From NCBI GenBank assembly GCA_037179385.1, contig CM074193.1, forward strand, positions 1,493,931 to 1,557,930: a DNA stretch of 64,000 bases. The letters run 5' to 3'. The notes beneath the pieces were generated by a model that saw only the letters and a list, made by a program, of their open reading frames with translations, had not been told where the DNA came from and did no database searches. The translations under genes were made by a program, and so were the position numbers. The stretch comes from Holothuria scabra (Eukaryota; Echinodermata; Holothuroidea; Aspidochirotida; Holothuriidae). Each line of letters starts with the position of its first letter. Position 1 is the stretch's first letter. Of the stretch, positions 26,314 to 36,060 are shown in pieces.

Positions 26314-26687
26314 ACTACACTCTAAAATCAAAAGCGTGACTAAGCCTCTTTGATAGAGTGAAAAGTTTGAATTCACTCCATAAGAGTAATAATTCACCCC
26401 AAGAAGATTGAAATTCACTCCAGAAAGAGCGAAATTCCCTTAAAAAAGCGAAGTTTCACTCTTGATGGAGTGCCTACAGTGATCACTATTTTATAAAGAG
26501 TGATTATTGCAGGCACTCGTGGAAGAGTGAATTTCCCCTCTTCCTGTATTGAATTTCACTCTCTTTTTTGAGCGAGTTTCACTCCCGGCCTCTTGGAGTG
26601 AATTATCCGTACTCTAAGGGAGTGAATTTACACTTTTCACTCTATGAAAGAGTAAGTAAGTTCACTCTTTTACTTTTAGAGTGTAGT
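26314..26687. mobile_element. MITE-like element made of iterated GAGTGAA/TTCACTC motifs
   Basis: A perfect 14-bp inverted repeat, ACTACACTCTAAAA (26314-26327) and TTTTAGAGTGTAGT (26674-26687), bounds 374 bp. The interior repeats GAGTGAAxTTxCACTC-type motifs more than ten times in both orientations. There is no transposase. A truncated relative lies at 6852-6974, which shows the unit is dispersed. Confidence 0.75.
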
Positions 26688-28392
26688 GTACGACAGTGTG
26701 TGGTACCTCCAAAGTGTGTCCGTGATGCTTTATTGCCAGCAAAAGTTACTGATCAATTATTTTACCATTTAAAAAATATAAAATAATAAGTCCCTTACAG
26801 TCATGTTTCACTAGAATATCCATGCGAGTACCGTAGTAATTCTAATATTAGTTACGATTAAAGGTAATATATGTTGTGACCATAGCCTACTGTAAAATCC
26901 CCGAAAAAACAAATGGAACAAGGTCGCCAAAACCATCATCATAACTTTCGCTTGCTAAAGATTCTCCCACCCCACCCTCCCCCTTTTCAATGTATGCCAA
27001 ATTCCATGTCCAACAATTCAAACCACAATAAGCGGTTTTTGTTTCGTACAAGGGAGTTGCAACAGATGGAGACCGGACTTTCAATTTTTCCTTGAATCCA
27101 ACTAATTTGATCAGAGTTTAACAATGTAATAAAACTACTGCCCGAGGGCCCGTTATCAATATGTCATCGCTCTCACCCCTGTCCGCCCTGAGTATTACGT
27201 AACAGTGTTATTCTTACCTGGGAGTAACACTGCGCCGTGTGTGTTTGTGTGTAGCAACAGTCAAAGGCAGCTCTCTGTTTACAGTATATACACAGTTCAT
27301 CATGGCATCTGTATATTATGTGCACTGTGTAATTTGCGGACATTGTTTGTGTTTCGACGATTAAACTTTTAGCAGGCATTTGCATAATCCGTATCTTACA
27401 GGAATACCTAAGAAAAGAATTATTCGTTCTAACCTACAGTAATCGGAAAAAAGTCTAAAAGGACTGATTTCTTCCCAAAGAGTTATGAAAGAATTTTGGA
27501 CTCCGACATGATAATGTCGGATCATGCAAAACGAACTTTCTCAGGTTTATTGACTGTTCACTGATTTTTGTTTCCGTGTGGATACATCTTAGAAAGTCCG
27601 TTACAAAAGGAATTGGCTACCAAGGGATTTTTAGGACCGAAAAATTTTCACTAGCTTCGAAAAATGTAAGTACAAAACTCTTTTTAAGTAGGTGTCGCCG
27701 AATTAAGTAGACCTACCGTATGTTGCCGATTAACTGACGAACAGAAACCAGCGGTTATAATGCAAATAGAGCAATAGATGGCTCCCGATCAAAGTCTGAA
27801 ATGGTGTCTCCATGTAGAAGCAACTCCAAACAGCTCTCAAAAAGCTATATTGTGATAGCTGATTTTGACATTTTGGTGGACACCGGTCTCGACTGCGAAC
27901 ACGCCAGTATTGTTCGGTAGTTTGTAAGCTTATCGTTTGAACATGGTCTAGTTGTGCGATCTGATGCGCAATGTCACGAAAATCCCTCCTTTGGGAGTGA
28001 AAAATTCCGAATTATGGTTATACGTGGTATAAATATATCCTGTTTGGTTTGCAATAGAATTTAAATGGAAAATCCGATTAAATTTTTGCATGAATTAAAG
28101 GAAATACTGCGATGAAAGGTTTTTGTTTTTTCAGAGTGTTCGGGATTACGCCGGGATTCCTGCAGCTTTTATAGAAAAATTATAAAATTAATATAGGCGT
28201 AGTCCATTTACTTTTGACCATCCATGTGATTGGTCCCATTATGGACAGACTCGACATTCATCGAATTATTTCAAATTAAGGATTCAAACTGTAATTTTAA
28301 TTCAGGAGTGGGGTGAGGTAAGAGACGAGAATGGAATCGAGAACCTTTGATTATTTAAGGACATCATACTTTACAGTAAGGTAGGGTCTATT
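26688..28392. other. Intergenic; no gene recognised
   Basis: Short reading frames only. No repeat boundary was defined. Confidence 0.45.
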
Positions 28393-28625
28393 CCCGGCGG
28401 GGCAATGCCATGCGAATGAGGAAGAGCACAATCCTCATTCACAGTGCAGAGCCCTGGGAATAAGAATGAGTGGCATCACTATTCCCCGGGCAAAGCAGTC
28501 CTGTGGATAAGAAAGAGCACCAACATTATTCACAGAGCAATGCCCTGCGAATAAGGACGTAATGCATCACTATTCGCAGGGCATCCCAATCATCTGTTCA
28601 GTCCTGAGGATAAGAAAGAGCGCAA
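28393..28625. repeat. Imperfect tandem repeat with GCCCTGxGAATA dyads
   Basis: GGCAATGCCATGCGAAT, GAGCCCTGGGAATAAG, CAATGCCCTGCGAATAAGGA and ATTCGCAGGGCAT alternate with GCATCACTATTC and GATAAGAAAGAGC blocks. The blocks recur at a period near 105 bases. Sense and antisense versions of the CCCTGCGAATA motif make local hairpins. An outlier, TATGCCCTGCGAGTAG, lies near 28810. Confidence 0.65.
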
Positions 28626-28909
28626 AAACTTAATTGCCATCTATAAACTACCATATATGTCAGGCGTCCTAATTTCATTTTGCTGAAGAGGCCACACAGG
28701 GAAGAGGGAATGTGTGTTAATTGAATGCGCAAGTGATCCTTATCCTGGTGAGGGGTATAGCTATAAGGGATCATGAGAATTACGATGACTGTCTCGTTAT
28801 CGGCAGGACTATGCCCTGCGAGTAGACACGACGATACAGTTATTTTTGTAGGCAAAGCCAAAATGCTGGAATCACTCAAAATTGAACATGTGCATGATAA
28901 TTTGAGACA

Positions 28910-29099
28910 TGGCTTATATCACACAGCATGAACTGTTCTGAGAGTGTTTTGGTTATACACATTGAGCTTTTCTATACTCACCCTGAAGCAATAAACTGAG
29001 ATTATGTCTGGATGAGGGTGAATTTCAGACAATTGTAGGAGGGGCTTAATTAAGAAGGTTAGGAGAATTGGTACTGTTTGGGATGAGAGAATTGGGCCT
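28910..29099. mobile_element. TTAA-target MITE (piggyBac-type), copy C, left-truncated, inverted
   Basis: From GCTTATATCACACAGCATGA to GAGAGAATTGGGCCT it matches copy D (59635-59932) in the same orientation and copies A and B in reverse. TTAA follows immediately (29100-29103). The distal ~100 bp, including the other terminus, is missing. Confidence 0.85.
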
Positions 29100-29516
29100 T
29101 TAAAATCCCGAGGCAACATGCGTGGAAACCAGGGGGCCCGCAACAGTTTAGAGGGGGCTTTTTAGGGGCCTGATGGAAGCAAAAAGTGCCTTTACATAAG
29201 TATTACTAATTATCGTAAGAGGGACATTATTTTTGGGGCAAATGTGTGTCTTTGAGGCCAGTAAGGGGACTGGGGACATGCCCCTCGCTGATGTTCAAAA
29301 GTCCATGATTTGAAAAGAAAGAAAGCAAAAAGTTTTGTTTAAACTGTTAAAAGGGTGAAAGTAACCTCTCCTACAGATTTTCGTTAATGTGTGGGTCCAG
29401 GGGGCAAAACCCTCGGAAGCTTTGCAACTTTGCTCTCTAAGAAGTAATAACTGAGGAAAGAATAGCCGAAATATAAAAAAGCAGTTTAAAATTTATTTTG
29501 CGACATTCAGTTATTG

Positions 29517-29563
29517 GGCAGGGGGGGGGGGACTATGCATATCCCCCTGCCCCCCCCCCGTTT
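29517..29563. repeat. G-run/C-run hairpin
   Basis: A GGGCAGGGGGG run is separated by about 15 bases (ACTATGCATAT core) from CCCCCTGCCCCCCCCCC. It forms a strong inverted repeat with G-quadruplex potential. It may be a remnant of two facing hAT-like termini. Confidence 0.75.
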
Positions 29564-29689
29564 CCTCCGCCTATGAGTGCAACCCAATAGTTGAGAGGCT
29601 GAGATCATAAGGATTCAAAAGACCCCCGCCGAGCAATATTACCTCCTGGGCCGTGAAACTGGGCATATCCTAAATGCACTTTTATAAGG

Positions 29690-30039
29690 GGCATTCCACA
29701 GTAAACTGGACAAGAATTTGAAAATGTCAAATGCTCAAAAATCACTCTTATGTAAATTAATTAATGAACATTGTAAACGAACTTAGGAATGGTGTCGCGG
29801 ACGGGACATTTCATTTCCTGGTACGGGGGCATTCCGCAGTATTGTTCCATCGCGGACGGGGCATTGTGCACATTAATTATTCCTAGTAGATGAATAACAT
29901 CATTGTGTTATACATTTTGTCAGAATCAGCATCCCCGAAATTACTAACAGCTGTCTCTGTTTAAATAGTAACATTAATTGTCATGTAATTATAGCCTTGT
30001 TAGTGTGCGTCGCAGACGGGACGGAAAATGGACGTTTAA
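29690..30039 (+). repeat. TCGCGGACGGG repeat, left unit (first part)
   Basis: From GGGGCATTCCGCAG (about 29826) through GGAAAATGGAC it is the reverse complement, with divergence, of 33165-33385. Shared blocks include TTCCTAGTAGATGAAT, CAGAATCAGCATCCC, AACATTAATTGTCATGTAA and GTTAGTGTGCGTCGC. Motifs of the form TCGC(G/A)GACGGG occur at about 29794, 29851 and 30010. The unit is interrupted at 30040 by another element and resumes at about 30576-30660. Confidence 0.75.
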
Positions 30040-30570
30040 AGAATAGTCAAATTTTATTTTTGATATGTTAAAAGGGGACGTATTCTAAGCATTCTGGTGA
30101 AATTTTTATTCATTTCCCTTGTTCGGTTCTCGAGATATTAGCAATTGAATATGGCAAATTTTCAACATAGAATGAACTTGGAGCAAGCAGACATGACGTC
30201 ATTTTTTTTCTTCATAGGTTATCATGAATTTTATGCAACTTAACTTATTGATTTTATTGATACCATAGGCACGTCCTCAGCAGTGGAATTTTAAAACCTT
30301 TATATGTCCTAGGAGCAAAGTAGCATGCCTAATCAATTCAAGGTCAAACGAATTGGATGAAAAATAGGGGGGGGGGGGGAATAGGCCAAGAATGTGACTC
30401 TATGACATCACACCTGTTTGCTTCAAGTTCACTTTCTCTGGAAAATGTGCCAACTTCAATCGCTAATATCTCGAGAACCAAACACGGGAAATGAATACAA
30501 CTTTCACCAGAATGCTTAGAATATGTTCCTCTTTAACATACTGAAAATAAATTTGACTTTGGACTATTCT
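30040..30570. mobile_element. Foldback-type element with ~130-bp inverted repeats, inserted in the left unit
   Basis: The left arm AGAATAGTCAAATTTTATTT..CTAAGCATTCTGGTGAAA..TTCTCGAGATATTAGC (30040-30166) is inverted at about 30440-30570. Both sides are flanked by TTTAA (30035-30039 and 30571-30575). The oppositely oriented sister repeat at 33050-33165 retains an uninterrupted ...TATTTAAGTAAACTAACTGAAATC, i.e. an empty target site, so insertion with duplication of TTTAA (or TTAA plus one base) is well supported. A lone arm of the same family lies at 57448-57578. No transposase reading frame. Confidence 0.85.
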
Positions 30571-30575
30571 TTTAA

Positions 30576-30660
30576 GTAAAACTGAAATCACTCTGATTGT
30601 TAGCACTCCTTCCAATTGAAAAGTAGTCGTCTTGCAAACCACCTCATGTTCCCCAGTCAG
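30576..30660 (+). repeat. TCGCGGACGGG repeat, left unit (resumed part)
   Basis: AAGTAAAACTGAAATCACTC and AAGTAGTCGTCTTGCAAA match, in reverse complement, AAGTAAACTAACTGAAATCG and GAGTAGTCTTGCAAATTT at about 33050-33150. The remaining right part of this copy is not recognisable. Confidence 0.6.
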
Positions 30661-31085
30661 TATCTTGAGTAACCTGCCTTTGGTACTTTACATCACATTG
30701 GTGTGTGTGCCTGAAATTGACCACAGCTGATTTGAAAATGTTTACCTCAGGCTTCAACTTCATAAAGGTGTAATATTATTATTCTGTTTTGCATTGTAAC
30801 ACTAACGCTGGTACATATACCATACAGTAGAGGTTTTCAATCATGAGGCTTTCTGTACATAAGCTTCCCCACAGAAGCCACCGCAATACTCTAACAGTTA
30901 CAGTGTAAGTACACACAATTGATAGGATTGTGAATGAATAATTGGAGTATTCCATCCTTCCTTCAAAACACTATCAGTATTCAGCTTTGAATTTTCGATC
31001 GTTTGTCATGCAGACAACAAAGCATGTCTGCAGTCCCCCATGACCCTAAATCCTGCCAGAGGCTTTCAGTGGAATGGACCCCACC

Positions 31086-32498
31086 CAGTGGCGTAACCAG
31101 CGGGGGGCAGGGGGAAAACTGCCCCCCCCCCCGGACGCAAAAGAAAGAGGGAAGGGAAGAAAAAACGGTAAGGGAAGGAAGGGAGGGAAAGAAAGGAAAT
31201 AGAGGAAAAGAGAGGGAAAAAGAGAAAAGGAAAAGGAGAAAAAGGAGGGGAAGGAAAGGAAAGAAAGGTAGAAGGAAAAGGAAAACGGAAAAGAAGGGAA
31301 AAGGAAAAAGACAAAAATGAACAAAGAAAGAAAGTGGACCAACTATGACATCAAAAGCAAGATTGATCTGCATTCATAGAACACTGTTTTGGTCAATAAA
31401 TGAAAATTCATTTAGAAAAATATATGAACATTCATTTAGTCCCCTAAAGTTAACAAAATAATATCTGACGTCCACTTTATCGGAGGAAAGACTTTCCTCT
31501 CTTGCCCTTTGCCAGACAGTCTGGAGGACTTTAGGAAAACAATCATTCTCAGATTTGCTACCAATATTTGAAGGAAGTGCTAATTCGTCAGTAATCCCCC
31601 TAACTCTTTAAAATTCCTCACAGGAAAATAAAAGCTAATATCAACAGATTATTGTTCCAAAAGGGCAGAAATTTCTGCGCGCTTCGGGCGCCGCAGTACA
31701 TCACTAATAGAGTGGTGTTCACATTTGCAAAAAAAAATCGGAAAACCTGACTACTACTTACAAGCCCGAGACATGTCAATTCCGGCTGTTTAAGGGGTCG
31801 CGATTTTTCAAAACTTTTTGTATGCTCCGCGCCAACTGAAGATAGCCTTTCTAGAAAGACTTCATATTCAAGGCAGGGGAACCATTGACCTACCGTACTC
31901 AAATGCTCTCATCACACCTGTCATCAGATACCTTTCAACCCTGTCAGTTGCGTAGTCTTTGTAGATGGATTCTTTAGTTATTGAAGTGTCAAAATTTTAT
32001 CAATGTTCAATGTTGCAGAGCAGTGACGTAGCTACAAGAGGCAGGGCGATTGCGCCCATGCTCGAAAAAGTGAAAAAATCGAAAATTTACCATTTTAGAC
32101 ACCCGTCAAATACAGTGCGGTTTTCCCAAGTTTTTCTTCATAAAATTCCGAATTCTTCTTAAAAAAAATTCCGTATCCGAAATACAACCCTACCCTGTTT
32201 AAAAGGACCAAATATTTCGGTACGTACCTTATACAGTAGTGTTCACACTTAAGAAAAAAAATCAGATTTATTAAGAAAAATTGTTCTTGTTCGTAGAAAA
32301 CGCAAAAAAGCATAAAAATGTACCTTTTGGTTAATGGGGTAGGGTGAGTTACATGGTCCAAAATTGTTGCCCCCACCCCTCCCAACACTTCCCGTAAGGT
32401 CCTAAGACACCTACAAACTAACACAGCTCAACCTGTGCAAAATCGGGAAACCTCTATGCCCCCCCCCCCCCCGACAGTCAAGTCTGGTTACGCCACTG
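31086..32498. mobile_element. hAT-like non-autonomous element, 1413 bp, with perfect 8-bp target duplication
   Basis: The ends CAGTGGCGTAACCAG and (reverse complement) CAGTGGCGTAACCAG are identical 15-bp inverted repeats. They are flanked by the identical octamer ACCCCACC at 31078-31085 and 32499-32506, the target duplication of hAT elements. The interior holds a purine-rich tract and a second, nested terminus-like stretch (CAGTGACGTAGCTACAAGAG, about 32021). No transposase frame is present; reading frames stay below 130 codons and are low complexity or unrecognised. The perfect duplication suggests a fairly recent insertion. Confidence 0.88.
31138..31335. repeat. Purine-rich (GGAAA/AAAGG) low-complexity tract inside the hAT-like element
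   Basis: About 200 bases are almost wholly A and G on the plus strand. The resulting open frames (Lys/Arg/Glu-rich on plus, Phe/Leu/Pro/Ser-rich on minus) are compositional artefacts, not genes. The tract could form triplex-type structures. Confidence 0.9.
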
Positions 32499-32506
32499 AC
32501 CCCACC

Positions 32507-32960
32507 AGTTAAGAAAGTCCATAGAGTCATAGTCATTGCTGTATGGTGCATTCATTTATCCGATCAGTGGGCCTACTGTACGTACATGACCATTTGGCTG
32601 TAGTACTAGTAGAGTAGAAGAACATAATTGCTGTACAGGGTTAACAGGTAACCAGGGTTGAAAAAATGGTAGTATGGAGGGCAGGATGTGGGGTTTTGTC
32701 TTGAAACCATTTTTCTAAAAGTGAAGGCCTAGACCCTAAAAATCCAGTCAGGACTCTTTTCATGGTTTCAATTGGTCATGGAGACATGGTATTAGAATAC
32801 CTGTCCTAAGCAGTTGCAAAAATTAGCAGGTAGGGAGGGGACGAGGGTTGAACTTATGAATATATATTTCTTTTTTTACAAAGGAGGCTTAGACCCCAAA
32901 AGTCCACACTCTTTGGTCAATGCAGATGTTCATTCAGTCGAGGTGACATGAAGAAAACTT
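32507..32960. other. Spacer between the hAT-like element and the right repeat unit; nothing recognised
   Basis: No reading frame, repeat boundary or motif of note was seen. Confidence 0.4.
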
Positions 32961-32964
32961 TAGT

Positions 32965-33385
32965 CAATGCTGTCCCGTCCGCGACACCAATTTTTTCTTA
33001 ATCTTCAATTTTCCAGTCTAAGTACTGTAGTAGTCCTTTCAAATTTGCAAGACTACTCTTCAGTAGGAAAGAGGCCCTCAATAAACTTGCTTAAAAAACC
33101 CACTAAAGTCCTCCAACATTCAGAGCGATTTCAGTTAGTTTACTTAAATACTAAATTTCTATGTCCATTTTCTGTCCTGTCCGCGACGCACACTAACGAG
33201 GCAGTACTTACATGACAATTAATGTTATTTTTTAAATAAAGACTAATGTTAGAAATTTTAGGGATGCTGATTCTGGAAAAAAATGTATTACACAATCATG
33301 TCATTCATCTACTAGGAATGATTAATGTTTTAATTGTGCAAAATGTTCCGTCCGCAACAGAGAAACACTGCGGTATGCCCCATAA
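32965..33385 (-). repeat. TCGCGGACGGG repeat, right unit (inverted relative to the left unit)
   Basis: Read on the minus strand it runs GGGGCATACCGCAG..TTGCGGACGGAAC..GTTAGTGTGCGTCGC..TGAAATCGCTC..GGTGTCGCGGACGGGACA. It matches the left unit at 29826-30039 plus 30576-30660, and it lacks the foldback element. Three TCGCGGACGGG-type motifs are spaced through it (about 32969, 33177 and 33348). Confidence 0.75.
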
Positions 33386-34380
33386 ATACATCAGTCACAA
33401 TTTAAAGATTTGCCTCCCACGTATTGACGTATTCTATCCCCACCCCCTTTCCGTGTCTGGCAACGGGGTTGTTCTTGTGGTTTTCTCTTTGTTCCATACG
33501 GGAAAGGGAGTACATAACTCAAAGTGGTCCAATTTTATAACTTCTTACTTATGTAAGGTTAAGGTCTTGTGGAAAACAATCATACGTACAGTGACCAGTC
33601 CCTGCACTGTTATCGAAAAAGATTGACAATGGCATAGTCGGGTAGAAAAACCCGTTTAGCAGGTAATTCAGGGAGCTCCCTGCACGCATGGGTAATAGTT
33701 CACGTCTGAAGTTTCATTAGTATTGGATTTGCTTTTAGAATGAAAGAGTTACGTACCGGTCATGATGCCCTCCTAGATTCTCCATATTACGTCAAAAAAG
33801 GAAGGGTTGCAATCATATTGATCCAGTTTTTTCTCGAGTGAGGAAAGGGGAATATTACCTCTTGCCCCTCCCTCCGCATCTTGCGCTTATAAAAACTGAT
33901 TTGTTCCATACAAAGTAAGCTCGATTAGGCCACCGATCCAAAAAGAGCGTAGATATCGGCATGAAAATATTCTTGACTCAGGGATGTATGGGGGATATGT
34001 TATGTGCTATATCGACTCCACACATTTTCATGGGGCGATTACCGTACCCCCCCCCCTCCTTCATCCTCCAGGATCGGTTCCCCTATTAGAAATGGCCAGC
34101 AAAGCAGTCATAATTTATTTTCTTGGCTGTCTCATCTGCCTGAAGGGATGCACTATATTTTGGAATTACAATGGATAGCATGTACCCTTGCACTTCCCTG
34201 CCTGTTCATCCAGGGAGTTGTCAGGGCAACTCCCTGGTTTATCTAAGTTGGTTATCTAGTCTCTTTAATTGTTGAAATATTTCCGTGTACGTAATCGCCG
34301 AGATGCTTGTCAGAGTATTGACTGTCTTTTTGCAGCCAGCTTATGTGCGAACTATACAATTTAGTGCTGGTAATTGATTG
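33386..34380. other. Intergenic; contains two small GGGAG hairpins, no gene recognised
   Basis: CAGGGAGCTCCCTG (33669-33682) is a perfect palindrome. CCAGGGAGTTG and CAACTCCCTGG (34210-34237) form a hairpin with a short loop. Reading frames at 33246-33626 and 33984-34246 are unrecognised. Confidence 0.5.
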
Positions 34381-34383
34381 ATT

Positions 34384-36060
34384 TGCTTGTAATATTACAA
34401 CCGTGGATTAAAGCAGTAATATGTCACAATCCGGGATATAGGCGGGTACTAAAAGTTTTGTCTATTTCATTTCAGTGTACTGTACATAGCAGTATGTTTG
34501 TATCTTTACAATCCTAATTATCCCTTGTAATGTCTGAATGTAAAACCCGTGGTTGAAGGAGGGAGGGAGAGGGAGGGGGCACTACAAAGTCCACCTAAAC
34601 ACATTAGGGGTCATGCGATGGGCAAAAGTGATTTTATTCATACAATCCCTACAATTCAGACTGCGCTATTTTGCCAGCATAATGTATAGTTTAGCTGTAC
34701 ATAGGATGGGAGATGGAGCCTTATGAAGTATTGGAGGTGAAGAGCTAGATACTTCCCTTGTCAATATTTGAACGAACCTTGTAATATTACAAGCACTTCC
34801 AAAGCTAAGGTAGGTTTAATTAGTGATAAAACTTCATCAGAGTATGGTTAATCATTAGCTCATACAGGGATGCAATATTATTGCTTGTAATGTTACAAAC
34901 CCGGAATGAATGGGGTCTTTAGCTCAAACAGGGATACGATATTATTGCTTGTAATGTAACAACCTGGAATGAGGTTGCGATATGGTCATTAGCTCATACA
35001 AGGATGCAATATTATTGCTTGTAATGATACAACCCGGAATAGTGAGACCATAAGCTAATAGAGGGATAGAATTATATTGCTTGTAATGTTACCATCCCGG
35101 AATGAATGGGGTCATTAGCTCAAACGGATACGATATTCTTGCTTGTAATGTTACAACCCGAATGAGTGAGATCATAAGCTATTACAGGGTATACGATATT
35201 ATTGCTTGTAATGTTACAACCTGGAATGAGTGGGTCATTAGCTCATAGAGGGATACAATATTCTTGCTTGTAATGTTACCTTACCGGAATGAATGGGGTC
35301 ATTAGCTCAAACAGGGATACGATATTCTTGCTTGTAATGTTACAACCCGGAATACTGAGGCCATAAGCTAATACAGGGATACGATATTATTGGTTGTAAT
35401 GTTACAACCCGAATGAGTGAGATCATAAGCTATTACAGGGGATACGATATTATTGCTTGTAATGTTACAACCTGGAATGAGTGGGTCATTAGCTCATACA
35501 GGGATACAATATTCTTGCTTGTCATCTTACAACCCGGAATGAGTGAGATCATTAGCTGATACAGAGTACAATATTACAGTTTGTAATGTTACAACCCGGA
35601 ATGAGTGAGATCATTAGCTCATACAGGGATACGATATTATTGCTTGTAATCTTACAACCCGATTTAGTGAGTATACTTAGGCTGAAATATTTTCCTAGGC
35701 ATATAACAGAGCATGTATGTATACCAAATTGGTTGCTTGTAATATTACAATCTGTAAATAACTTGTAAATATTGTCTACGTATATAGTGATTTGTTTTAT
35801 AACTGTTTCATATACAAATAAAACCACCGTAAGTCACAGTCTTCCGAGAAAGGTGTGTTCCTCTTTTTATGTGTCTTAGCACTAATACAAGTAATGCTTA
35901 ATTCCAGCAAAATATTTCTGTTTTTAAGTTACAACGGGAACGGACTGGCATTTAACAAATGACAGTAGACGCTACCTTGTAATGTTACAAGGATATTCGG
36001 ACAGTCGGAGGCTTGCGTTGGATGGTATTGATCGAGAGTTATATTGGCTTGTAACATTAC
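34384..36060. repeat. Wider field of TTGTAATRTTACAA palindromes around the minisatellite
   Basis: Single palindromes lie outside the regular array: TTGTAATATTACAA at 34387-34400, CTTGTAATATTACAAG at 34778-34793, TTGTAATATTACAA at 35737-35750, CCTTGTAATGTTACAAGG at 35975-35992, and a partial copy near 36047-36058. Several are perfect dyads of 14-18 bases. Their DNA context differs from the 62-bp unit, so they are decayed flank units or independently maintained sites. Confidence 0.75.
34850..35672. repeat. 62-bp minisatellite, about 13 units, with palindromic TTGTAATGTTACAA core
   Basis: Each unit reads roughly GGAATGAGTGRGATCATTAG, CTCATACAGGGATACGATAT, TATTGCTTGTAATGTTACAA, CCC. Core palindromes occur about every 62 bases from 34884 to 35655. 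Unit variants recur in order: types marked AATGAATGGGGTCATTAGCT, GAGATCATAAGCTATTACAG, GAGTGGGTCATTAGCTCAT and GAG(A/G)CCATAAGCTAATA recur in a partly repeated series, suggesting higher-order duplication of blocks of about four units. There are no unique spacers, so this is not a CRISPR array. No coding frame. Confidence 0.92.

Noticed and set aside
31003..31373. Overlapping frames of 98-130 codons on both strands
   Set aside because: They derive from the purine-rich tract and encode low-complexity Lys/Arg/Glu or Phe/Leu/Ser runs.
34850..35672. Regular 62-bp array as a possible CRISPR
   Set aside because: Whole units are repeated with gradual variation; there are no unique spacers, no cas genes, and the context is eukaryotic. 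It is a minisatellite.
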